Shown here: positions 15,996-23,320 of the stretch, piece after piece
Layout of the letters: every line of letters begins with the position of its first letter
Numbering within the stretch: position 1 is the stretch's first letter
DNA from: an uncultured beta proteobacterium
Lineage (GTDB): Bacteria; Pseudomonadota; Gammaproteobacteria; Burkholderiales; Burkholderiaceae_B
Assembly (NCBI GenBank): GCA_903894155.1
Contig: CAITPF010000229.1
Coordinates: 1-32,077, forward strand
Reading direction: 5' to 3'
DNA: 32,077 nt
The notes under the pieces: model-generated
Told to the model about the DNA's origin: nothing
Database searches by the model: none
The model's input: only the letters and a program-made list of their open reading frames with translations
Made by a program: the position numbers and the translations under genes

Positions 15996-17237
15996 ATGCA
16001 ATCTGAACCCAACAATCGCCCGGCGGGGGCGAACCGGCCAACCCGACTGCGTCAGCTGTTTCGCCACAGGGCGCTGCTGGCACTGGCCTTTGCGCTGATC
16101 ACAATCGCAGTCGTGACCATCGCCGCATATCCGCCCGGCAGAGTCTACCTTGCAAACGGTCAGACAGGATCTTCACAGCGCGTGCTTGCCGAGAAATTCC
16201 GCGATGTCTTCGCGCGCCATGGCGTGGATCTTGTGCTGGTCGATTCGCCCACGCAGAATCAGGGTGCGACACAATCCGGGGGCAAAAAGTCGCCTGTCAG
16301 CGCAAGGTTCGTGACGGCGGGCGAATCGAGCGCCGCGGATCTGCCCGGCCAGGTGTCGCTTGGCAGCGTTCAATATGCGCCGATCTGGCTGTTCTATCGC
16401 GGCGATGCCTTTGCGGGGGGCGATCCTCTGCGCGCGTTGGCCAACAGGCGCGTCGCGGTCGGCCTCGATGGCGCAAGCACGCGCAATCTCCTCACGAAGC
16501 TTCTTTCGGTGGCCGGCGTCACCTTTGCGCGCAAGGACAACCTCTTCGAACTTGCCCATCAGGATGCGGTCGAGCGCTTTATCGCCGGCACAATCGACGC
16601 AGTGTTCATCATCGACGGAGTCGATGCGCCGACCATCCAGAAGCTCGTCGCGGCCCCGAGGGCGCAACTCTATGCGTTCAATCTCATCGATGCATACGCG
16701 AGCAATCTGCCGTTTCTCGACAAAGTGGAGATCCCACGCGCCGCATTGAACGTGCGCACGATATTTCCACCGGATACGACGGCCATGCTGGCGTCGAGCA
16801 CGACGCTGGCGGTCGACAAGGACCTGCATCCGGCAATCCAGTGGCTTTTTCTGATGGCTGCGCGAGAGATTGGCCTGGATCGCAGCCAAATCGTCGCCAA
16901 GCCAGGATTCTTCCCTGCGTACCTCGATCGCTCCCTGCCGCTGAGCCCGGTCGTGCGCAGTTACTACGATTCGGGTCGCATGCCGGCGACTTTTGATTAC
17001 CTGCCGTACTGGCTGGCGACTCCTTTGAGCGTCGCGTCGCTTGCCGCGCTCGCGCTGCTCGCGCAACTGGCGCTCTTTATATCCTGGTCTGCGTATTGGA
17101 CGCGCAAACTGCACAGGAGTCAGGCCAGCCCTTTGCGCGAGGATGAGGAAAGCCTGGTGGTCGCATCGATCGACTCAAGCCCACCAGTTGCAGACCCAAC
17201 GGCCCGTCCCGGCAAATCGCGGGCACACCGAAGGTAA
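15996..17237 (+). CDS. TAXI-type (NMT1-like) solute-binding protein, membrane anchored
   Basis: A 413-residue protein of the TAXI/NMT1-like binding-protein fold. An uncleaved-looking helix (about 27-45, LLALAFALITIAVVTIAAY) leads into VYLANGQTGSSQRVLAEKF, and the second lobe includes RRVAVGLDGASTRNLLTKLL and DAVFIIDGVDAPTIQKLV. Near the C-terminus a second strong helix (SVASLAALALLAQLALFISW) is followed by a charged cytoplasmic tail. TAXI proteins normally work with fused TRAP permeases to import small acids, but no TRAP genes are near and soluble members lack the C-terminal helix. Double anchoring suggests a membrane-tethered receptor or a protein with a partner elsewhere. AGG lies about six bases before the ATG. 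Confidence 0.8.
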   Translation: MQSEPNNRPAGANRPTRLRQLFRHRALLALAFALITIAVVTIAAYPPGRVYLANGQTGSSQRVLAEKFRDVFARHGVDLVLVDSPTQNQGATQSGGKKSPVSARFVTAGESSAADLPGQVSLGSVQYAPIWLFYRGDAFAGGDPLRALANRRVAVGLDGASTRNLLTKLLSVAGVTFARKDNLFELAHQDAVERFIAGTIDAVFIIDGVDAPTIQKLVAAPRAQLYAFNLIDAYASNLPFLDKVEIPRAALNVRTIFPPDTTAMLASSTTLAVDKDLHPAIQWLFLMAAREIGLDRSQIVAKPGFFPAYLDRSLPLSPVVRSYYDSGRMPATFDYLPYWLATPLSVASLAALALLAQLALFISWSAYWTRKLHRSQASPLREDEESLVVASIDSSPPVADPTARPGKSRAHRR

Positions 17238-17306
17238 GTCGACACGATCGCCCCCGCGCCGGGACGTGCGCGAGTCGCCCGGTTCGCGCCCTGTGGCCGG
17301 ATTGGC

Positions 17307-18929
17307 TCAGAGTTGCTCGGGCTCCATCTTGATCGCGCCGCACGGGCATTCGGCCACGCAAATCCCGCAGCCCTTGCAGTAATCCAGATTGAACTCGAAC
17401 CGATTGCCGGGGCCCAGCTTGATGACGGCGTTATCGGGACACACGCCGTAGCAGTTGTCACACTCGAAGCAGTTGCCACAGCTCAGGCAACGTCGCGCCT
17501 CGAAAAGCGCGTTTTCTTCCGACAGGCTTCCCTGCACTTCGTCGAACGTCGACTGCCGGCGAATGATATCGAGCATGGGGCGCACGGTCTTTGGCGCGTC
17601 GGTGTAATACCAGGTGTTCAATCGCTCGAAGGTCGCGAGATCATGGCTCGGCGCCGCCGCGTAGGTCGTGCCCGAAAGCCACGCGTCGATGTGGCGCGCC
17701 GCCTTCTTGCCATGCCCGATGGCGACCGTGACGTTGCGCTCGGCAGGCACCATATCGCCGCCTGCGAAGATACCGGGGTGACCGGTCATCATGTTCGGCG
17801 CGACCTTCACCACCCCATCATTGACCTCCAGCCCGGGAACGCCCTCCAGCAGACTCAGGTCGACATCCTGCCCAAGTGCGAGCACAAGCGAATCGGCCTC
17901 GATCGTTTCGAACTCGCCCGTGGGCTGCGGAAACCCGCTCTCGTCGAGCTGCATTTTTTCGATCGTAATGGCGGATTCATCGGCGTGCTTGATGGTGGAA
18001 AGCCACTTCACCATGACGCCTTCCTGCAGGGCCTCTTCGACCTCGAAATCGTGCGCGGGCATCTTTTCGCGCGTGCGCCTGTAGACAATGATGGGTTCTG
18101 CGCCAAGTCGTTTGGCGCTGCGCGCCACGTCAATCGCGGTATTGCCGCCGCCGTAGACGACGACGCGACGGCCCAGCAGGGGCTTATCCTCGCCTTCCAT
18201 GCTGCGCAGCACCGACACCGCATCCACGATGCGCGCAGCGATACCGGCGGGTATCGTCGCCCGCTTGCCGATATGCGCGCCGACCGCGAGGAACGCCGCA
18301 TCGAACTGCCCCTCGCGCATGCTGTCGAGGATGTAATCGACTTTCGAATTGAGCCTGACCTCGACACCGAGGTCGACGATGCGCTGCATTTCTGCCTCGA
18401 GCACGTCGCGCGGCAGGCGATACTTCGGGATACCGAAGCGCATCATGCCGCCCATCATCGGGCCCGCATCCATAACGGTGACGTGATGGCCGAAACGGCG
18501 CAAGTGGTAGGCCGCCGACATGCCGGAAGGCCCGGCGCCGACAATCAGGATTCGTTTGCCGGATTCCCGCGCAACCGGATCGAACGCCCACCCCCGCCGA
18601 ATCGCCTCATCGCCGAGAAACCGTTCGACTGAATTGATTCCGACCGGGTCGTCGATCTTGCCGCGATTGCAGGCGGTTTCGCACGTGTGGTAGCAAACGC
18701 GACCCATGATCGCGGGAAACGGATTATCGCGCGTCAGATGCCGCCAGGCCTTCTCGTAATCGCCCGATTCGGCATGGAACAGCCAGCCCTGAATGTCTTC
18801 GCCTGCCGGGCACTGGTGATTACAGGGCGGCAACCTGTCGACATAGACCGGGCGCTCCGTGCGCCACGAGCCGGTATGGTTCGCAAGCGACGAGCCCACG
18901 TCCAGCGTAATCGCAAAGGGCTTGTCCAT
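17307..18929 (-). CDS. GltD-like FAD/NAD(P) oxidoreductase subunit with C-terminal ferredoxin domain
   Basis: A 540-residue electron-transfer subunit that likely links the 2-oxoacid oxidoreductase to NAD(P)+. N-terminal Fe-S domain: C36, C40, C79, C83 and C87, as in the small subunit of glutamate synthase. FAD site: GAGPSGMSAAYHLRRFG (131-147). NAD(P) site: GGGNTAIDVAR (260-270) followed by YRR (283-285), which favours NADPH. A second FAD contact is IFAGGD (387-392). C-terminal two-[4Fe-4S] ferredoxin: cysteines 481-497 in CLSCGNCFECDNCYGVCP and C518, C521, C524, C528. This domain replaces a separate delta (ferredoxin) subunit. AAGGAG lies five bases before the ATG, inside the end of the beta gene. 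A bare GltD paralogue without the complex is the alternative, but the operon argues against it. Confidence 0.9.
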   Translation of the reverse strand: MDKPFAITLDVGSSLANHTGSWRTERPVYVDRLPPCNHQCPAGEDIQGWLFHAESGDYEKAWRHLTRDNPFPAIMGRVCYHTCETACNRGKIDDPVGINSVERFLGDEAIRRGWAFDPVARESGKRILIVGAGPSGMSAAYHLRRFGHHVTVMDAGPMMGGMMRFGIPKYRLPRDVLEAEMQRIVDLGVEVRLNSKVDYILDSMREGQFDAAFLAVGAHIGKRATIPAGIAARIVDAVSVLRSMEGEDKPLLGRRVVVYGGGNTAIDVARSAKRLGAEPIIVYRRTREKMPAHDFEVEEALQEGVMVKWLSTIKHADESAITIEKMQLDESGFPQPTGEFETIEADSLVLALGQDVDLSLLEGVPGLEVNDGVVKVAPNMMTGHPGIFAGGDMVPAERNVTVAIGHGKKAARHIDAWLSGTTYAAAPSHDLATFERLNTWYYTDAPKTVRPMLDIIRRQSTFDEVQGSLSEENALFEARRCLSCGNCFECDNCYGVCPDNAVIKLGPGNRFEFNLDYCKGCGICVAECPCGAIKMEPEQL

Positions 18930-18930
18930 T

Positions 18931-19944
18931 TCAGCTCCTTTCAGCGGCCATCAGGCCGTACTTGCGAATGTTCTTGTCGGCCATCGCCTGGATTTGGGCA
19001 ATGGTGTCAACAGCCGGAACCTTCCCGAACAGGTGCGCGAACCGCTTCTGCGGACGCAGGTACTCCTCGACCGGCATTTTGTGCCGGATTGGCGAAGAGG
19101 ACGTGAGCTCGCCGTATTCCGCCTCGAAGACGGGAAACAGGCCAGTTTCCTGTGCAAGCCGCGCAAGGTGGATCGTCTGGTTTGAGGCGGATCCCCACCC
19201 AAGAGGACATGGCACGAGAATGTGGATATACCGGGCACCGCGGATGCTCATTGCGTGCGTGACCTTGTATTCAAGATCATGCAGATCTGCCACGGTGGCG
19301 GTCGCGACGTAGGGAATCTCGTGCGCCATCGCGATGGCGGGCAGAAACTTCCCCTGACCGAAGTTATTGCCAGGGTGCGGCCCCACCGACATGGTCGTCG
19401 CGGTGCGGGCGGCCGGCGGCGTGGCGGAGCTGCGTTGCACGCCCGTGTTCATGTAGGCCTCGTTGTCATAACAGATGTACAGCACGTCATCGTTGCGCTC
19501 GAACATGCCCGACAGACACCCAAAGCCGATGTCGGTGGTGCCGCCGTCACCGCCCTGCGCCACAACGCGCACGTCTCCGGACTGGCCCTTGGCGCGCTTG
19601 ACCTTGATCGCCGCGGCAATTCCCGAGGCGACGGCGGGCGCGTTGCCAAACAGCGAATGAATCCACGGAATCTGCCAGGACGTTTCCGGATAGGGCGTCG
19701 AAAACACCTCAAGGCAGCCTGTCGCGTTGGCTGCAATCAGCTGCCGGTTCGTGGCGTTCATGGCGGCATCGATTGCGTAGCGTGCGCCAAGCGCCTCGCC
19801 GCACCCCTGGCACGCGCGATGGCCGGAATTCAGCGAATTGGTGCGCTGCATGTTGGCCTGCACCGTGCGATCCTGCGGGCTGAGCAGTCGGTTGCCTACG
19901 GTGAAGGTGCCGGTCTGGTAGAACTTGATAGTTTGCATCGACAT
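18931..19944 (-). CDS. 2-Oxoacid:acceptor oxidoreductase, beta (TPP-binding) subunit, PorB type
   Basis: The 337-residue catalytic subunit holding thiamine diphosphate and a [4Fe-4S] cluster. C45 and C48 (ACQGCGEALG), C77 (ATGCLEVF) and C246 (VPCPLGW) are the four expected cluster ligands. The TPP motif runs from GGDGGTTDIGFGCLSGM (131) to DNEAYMNTG (160-168). Compared with short PorB proteins it has about 40 extra residues before the first cysteine (TIKFYQTGTFTVGNRLL). Its stop is one base from the next start, and AGGAG lies nine bases upstream of ATG 19944. ATG 19938 is a possible alternative. The family is oxygen-sensitive and CoA-dependent. Which 2-oxoacid is used is not evident. Confidence 0.92.
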   Translation of the reverse strand: MSMQTIKFYQTGTFTVGNRLLSPQDRTVQANMQRTNSLNSGHRACQGCGEALGARYAIDAAMNATNRQLIAANATGCLEVFSTPYPETSWQIPWIHSLFGNAPAVASGIAAAIKVKRAKGQSGDVRVVAQGGDGGTTDIGFGCLSGMFERNDDVLYICYDNEAYMNTGVQRSSATPPAARTATTMSVGPHPGNNFGQGKFLPAIAMAHEIPYVATATVADLHDLEYKVTHAMSIRGARYIHILVPCPLGWGSASNQTIHLARLAQETGLFPVFEAEYGELTSSSPIRHKMPVEEYLRPQKRFAHLFGKVPAVDTIAQIQAMADKNIRKYGLMAAERS

Positions 19945-19956
19945 GATCCGCCGCTC

Positions 19957-21210
19957 CTAACCGATTTGGGACGCGCCACGGCCGAGTTCGCGCAGGATAT
20001 TCTCGGCGGCCGGGCCAGACCGGCGAATCGTGCGTTCGCGCTCAAGCTGCCTGTTGACGATCGTCCAGTCGAGATCGAGAAACGACAGCGGCTCAAGCGC
20101 ATCGCGCATCGCGGATTCAAACAGCGTGCGCAGGGACTTTTTGGTGATCGGCCGCCCGCCCAGGCCGGCGATCACCGCGTAGTCTGCGACCGGAAGCTCC
20201 GAGAGCGCCAGGCGGATGTCAGAGGCAAGGATGCCGCCGATACCGACTGCCATGCTCTTTTCCAGCACCACGACGCGCCTGGCGCCCTTCAGGACGTCGC
20301 GAACCTGCACACCCGGGAAGGGCCTGTAGGACGTGATGGCCAGAGCCCCGATCCGGTGGCCTTCGTCACGCATCTCGTCGATGGTGTCCTTGATGGTGCC
20401 AAGCACCGAGCCCATCGCGACGACGATCGTCTCGGCGTCGTCGGCACGGTAGGTATGCATGAGCCCACCGCTTTCACGACCGAAGACCGCCTTGAATTCC
20501 GCGGCGAGTTCGGGGATGCGGGCCAGCGCCTGCATCTGCTTGGCGTGCGCCAGATAGCGGACTTCCATGAACGCCTCGGGGCCGACCATCGCGCCGATCG
20601 ACACCGGATCCCGGGGATCGAGCACCTGACGCGGCTCGTAGGGCGGAAGGAACGCGTCGACCTGCTCCTGGGAAGGGATATCAAGCCGCTCGTACGCGTG
20701 CGTCAGGATAAAACCATCCATGCACACCATCACCGGGAGACTGAGCTCTTCGGCAAGCTTGAACGCCAGGATGTGCAGATCAAGCGCCTCCTGGTTGGTC
20801 TCCGCGAAAAGCTGTATCCAGCCGCAGTCGCGCTGCGACATCGAATCGGAGTGATCGTTCCAGATATTGATCGGTGAGCCAATCGCGCGGTTGGCGACGG
20901 TCATGACGATGGGCAGCCCTAAGCCCGAGGCGTTGTAGACCGCCTCGACCATGTACAGCAAACCCTGCGAGGCGGTCGCCGTGTAGGCGCGCGCGCCGGC
21001 GGCCGACGCACCGATCGCCACGCTCATCGCGGCGAATTCCGATTCGACGTTGATGAACTCGCACTCGGTCAATTCGCCAGACTTCACCATTTCGCCGAGG
21101 CCTTCGACGATGTGGGTCTGGGGCGAGATCGGGTAGGCACAAATGACCTCAGGGCGGCAAAGCCCGACGGCGACCGCGACGGCCTGTGATCCTTCAATCT
21201 GTCTGAGCAT
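19957..21210 (-). CDS. 2-Oxoacid:acceptor oxidoreductase, alpha subunit, PorA type
   Basis: The 417-residue alpha subunit with domains I and II of pyruvate:ferredoxin oxidoreductase. The substrate-side loop reads CAYPISPQTHIVE (24-36), where archetypal PorA has YPITP, so serine replaces the conserved threonine at position 29. R108 in TVANRAIGSP corresponds to the arginine that contacts the substrate carboxylate. NVESEFAAMSVAIGASAAGA (54-73) carries the glutamate (E57/E59 region) that activates TPP. The C-terminal domain has YRPFPGVQVRDVLKGARRV and VLEKSMAVGIGG. I use ATG 21210 (MLRQIEGSQAVA), which overlaps the gamma stop by 17 bases; ATG 21249 adds 13 unlikely residues. The substrate could be pyruvate, phenylglyoxylate or another 2-oxoacid. 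Confidence 0.92.
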   Translation of the reverse strand: MLRQIEGSQAVAVAVGLCRPEVICAYPISPQTHIVEGLGEMVKSGELTECEFINVESEFAAMSVAIGASAAGARAYTATASQGLLYMVEAVYNASGLGLPIVMTVANRAIGSPINIWNDHSDSMSQRDCGWIQLFAETNQEALDLHILAFKLAEELSLPVMVCMDGFILTHAYERLDIPSQEQVDAFLPPYEPRQVLDPRDPVSIGAMVGPEAFMEVRYLAHAKQMQALARIPELAAEFKAVFGRESGGLMHTYRADDAETIVVAMGSVLGTIKDTIDEMRDEGHRIGALAITSYRPFPGVQVRDVLKGARRVVVLEKSMAVGIGGILASDIRLALSELPVADYAVIAGLGGRPITKKSLRTLFESAMRDALEPLSFLDLDWTIVNRQLERERTIRRSGPAAENILRELGRGASQIG

Positions 21211-21787
21211 GTTGGCTGGCCTGTTCCATTTTGGCGAGCACTTCGGCATACGCCTCGGTGGCCGCCGCGATATTGCCTTGGGCGACCTTGCCTGAAAACT
21301 TTTGCTGAATTGCCTTGATCACCGATTCGAGGCGAATGACGCCGGACATCGCTGCGAACCCCGCGAGCAGCGGCACGTTGGGAACCGGGCGCCCCACATG
21401 CTTGACCGCCGTTTCGGTCGCAGACACCGTGCACAGTCGCCCCGGCGTCCAGCCCTCGATATATTCACCCAAACCGAGTTGCTCGAACGATTTGTTGGTG
21501 TTGATCAGCAGGTAGCTGTCCTTGCGAAGCCCGGAAAACACGTCAACGAGATGCAGCAGAGTCGGGTCCTGGATGATGATCGCATCGGGGACCATGATGG
21601 GTTCGCGCAGCCGGATTTCACGGTCAGCAATGCGGCAAAACGCCACGACTGGCGCGCCGGTGCGCTCCGAGCCGAAGCTTGGAAACGCCTGCGCATGGCG
21701 CCCCTCTTCGAAAGCAGCGATCGATAGCATCTCGGCCGCCGTCACGACGCCCTGCCCGCCCCGGCCATGAATACGAACCTGAAACAT
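21194..21787 (-). CDS. 2-Oxoacid:acceptor oxidoreductase, gamma subunit, PorG type
   Basis: The 197-residue gamma subunit (domain III), first gene of the oxidoreductase operon. It opens with FQVRIHGRGGQGVVTAAEML, the family signature, and continues with AQAFPSFGSERTGAPVVAF and PDAIIIQDPTLL. ATG 21787 is preceded by GGAGG at four bases; the frame allows eight extra codons upstream but without support. The gene order gamma-alpha-beta-FAD subunit differs from the usual gamma-delta-alpha-beta because no separate delta ferredoxin is present; that domain lies in the last gene. An FNR box lies about 90 bases upstream. Confidence 0.93.
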   Translation of the reverse strand: MFQVRIHGRGGQGVVTAAEMLSIAAFEEGRHAQAFPSFGSERTGAPVVAFCRIADREIRLREPIMVPDAIIIQDPTLLHLVDVFSGLRKDSYLLINTNKSFEQLGLGEYIEGWTPGRLCTVSATETAVKHVGRPVPNVPLLAGFAAMSGVIRLESVIKAIQQKFSGKVAQGNIAAATEAYAEVLAKMEQASQHAQTD

Positions 21788-21874
21788 GTCGCCTCCGTCA
21801 TCGGGAACCACGACGCCTCATCTGGCGCGATCATTCTCCGCAGTTAAGTTGAGCAGAGAAACGGGGTCGGTTTG

Positions 21875-21888
21875 TTGATCTACATCAA
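21875..21888 (-). promoter_or_regulatory. Perfect FNR/ANR box upstream of the oxidoreductase operon
   Basis: TTGAT (21875-21879), four spacer bases and ATCAA (21884-21888) match the FNR consensus TTGAT-N4-ATCAA exactly. The site is a palindrome centred 94 bases before the gamma-subunit ATG, which leaves room for a class II promoter with a leader of about 50 bases. TTAACT and CAACTT lie near the expected -10 position but match poorly. The overlapping stretch is outside any gene: the neighbouring membrane-protein gene ends at 21914. Activation under low oxygen would suit an oxygen-labile Fe-S enzyme. Confidence 0.7.
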
Positions 21889-21913
21889 CGAAGGACCGCA
21901 CAATGCGAAATCG

Positions 21914-23200
21914 TCATTCATATTCCGCAATGCGGGACTCGTGGCGCCTCCAGTTGTGAAGGAACTGCGGGTAGCGCCAATCGAAGATCAACCCGGGATT
22001 CTGGTCGATTGCGGGCCGCTGGTTCCATACGGCTGTCGCCTCGACGAAGGCCCCCCGATACGCGTTGACGTAGATTGAAAATGCGGCAGAAAGCACCAGC
22101 ACTGCAATGGCCAGGCGATCGGCCAGCGTGCGCGCACTGACAGGCCAGGCGCGCAGTGTCAGCAGGAAAAGGCCCGGTAGCACGTCGGTCATCAGACGCG
22201 CCCCGAACGACGCCCCCGCCCACCAGTGCGGAAACCGCGAGATCACCACCAGGTGTGCAATCGGCCAGCCCAATGCAAGCAGCAGCCATGCCCGCCCCAG
22301 CCCGAAATCCCTGACGGCTGACGCCCGGCACAGCCAGACGAGCAGGATGAAGGGCGAATAGACCAGCAGACCTCGCGATGGGCTCGCCAGATTCCCGTAG
22401 ACGGCAAGCCAGAACGTGTCGCTGCCCAACCGCTGCGGCAGGTAGTAATCGGGAAGCCATTGGCCAAACTCGCGCTGACTGAAAGCGACGAACGCGCCGA
22501 CCAGAACGCACAGCAGCAACACGATCCGCAACGCGGCGACCCGGTTGTTCGCCGCCACAAACAGGATCAGGAACGGCGCGAGCAGCGCCATGGTCGGGCG
22601 GCACGCGTAGGCGAGGAACAGACCGAGCGCGATGATCGGCCAGCGCTGCCATCCAACGCCCCTGATGTCGGCGACCGCCGCATCGATCGCGACCAGCGCA
22701 AACAGCACCGCGAAATTGTGTGACCAGAGCGCCGTCGATGTCGTGCTCGCAAGCGACGTGCCCAGCCAGAACACGCCCGCAACCGTGGCCGCGCGCGTCG
22801 GATCAAGCCAGCGCGCTGCCAGCCGCGCCAGCATCAGCAAGGTCAACAGCGCCACGACGGCCGCGATGGCCGTCTGGGTCACGCGCTCGTCGCGGGTCAT
22901 GTCCAGGCCGGCTATACGGGCAAGGGCGACGAACGGCACGCTGAGCAGGGGCGTGCCCAGGGGGAAATAGTAGTAGCGGTGGCCGCCCTTTTGCTGGATG
23001 ACGTTGCCATAGCGGGCAAGCGTCGCGTCACCGTACTGATCGAGCCGGATCGTTCCGTGGGTGATCACTGCCTCGGACACCAGCAGCGTGCCGCGCGGGT
23101 CCGCATCCGTGCGGTCAACGCGATGCAGCAAAACGACCGCCAGCACGGCGAAGGCCAGCAGGGTCAGCCAAAGGCGGGAGCGCAAGGTGAATCGGGACAT
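21914..23200 (-). CDS. Polytopic inner-membrane protein, GT-C glycosyltransferase-like
   Basis: A 428-residue integral membrane protein with roughly ten or eleven hydrophobic helices, the first at about 9-25 (LWLTLLAFAVLAVVLLH). The loop after helix 1 contains DRTDADPRGTLLVSEA and RLDQYGD, and a YYYFPLGTPLLSVPF motif follows. The acidic residues in the first periplasmic loop are reminiscent of GT-C (polyprenyl-phosphate-sugar-dependent) transferases. I do not recognise a named family, and the catalytic assignment is inference. The last 40 residues are soluble (YPQFLHNWRRHESRIAEYE). It stands alone between the oxidoreductase operon and the divergent chemosensory operon, with no visible ribosome-binding site before ATG 23200. 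Confidence 0.65.
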   Translation of the reverse strand: MSRFTLRSRLWLTLLAFAVLAVVLLHRVDRTDADPRGTLLVSEAVITHGTIRLDQYGDATLARYGNVIQQKGGHRYYYFPLGTPLLSVPFVALARIAGLDMTRDERVTQTAIAAVVALLTLLMLARLAARWLDPTRAATVAGVFWLGTSLASTTSTALWSHNFAVLFALVAIDAAVADIRGVGWQRWPIIALGLFLAYACRPTMALLAPFLILFVAANNRVAALRIVLLLCVLVGAFVAFSQREFGQWLPDYYLPQRLGSDTFWLAVYGNLASPSRGLLVYSPFILLVWLCRASAVRDFGLGRAWLLLALGWPIAHLVVISRFPHWWAGASFGARLMTDVLPGLFLLTLRAWPVSARTLADRLAIAVLVLSAAFSIYVNAYRGAFVEATAVWNQRPAIDQNPGLIFDWRYPQFLHNWRRHESRIAEYE

Positions 23201-23320
23201 GGAACAAATCGATCGTGATCGTGGCTGCGATTATGGCCGATCACGGTGGAAAATGGACTGCCGGATGCCGAACGGCTTCAAGCGTTGGGCTAAACGCCGA
23301 TTTCATGCATAATTGCCGCG

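Noticed and set aside
21872-22078. Small plus-strand reading frame of 68 codons over the FNR box
   Set aside because: It mostly lies antisense to the membrane-protein gene, and it starts inside the regulatory region without a ribosome-binding site.
23278-23303. TCAAG ... GCCGAT, resembling a sigma-28 (FliA) promoter just before the CheR gene
   Set aside because: The spacing is off by about one base, the -10 half is incomplete (GCCGATTT), and it would leave only about ten bases before the start codon.
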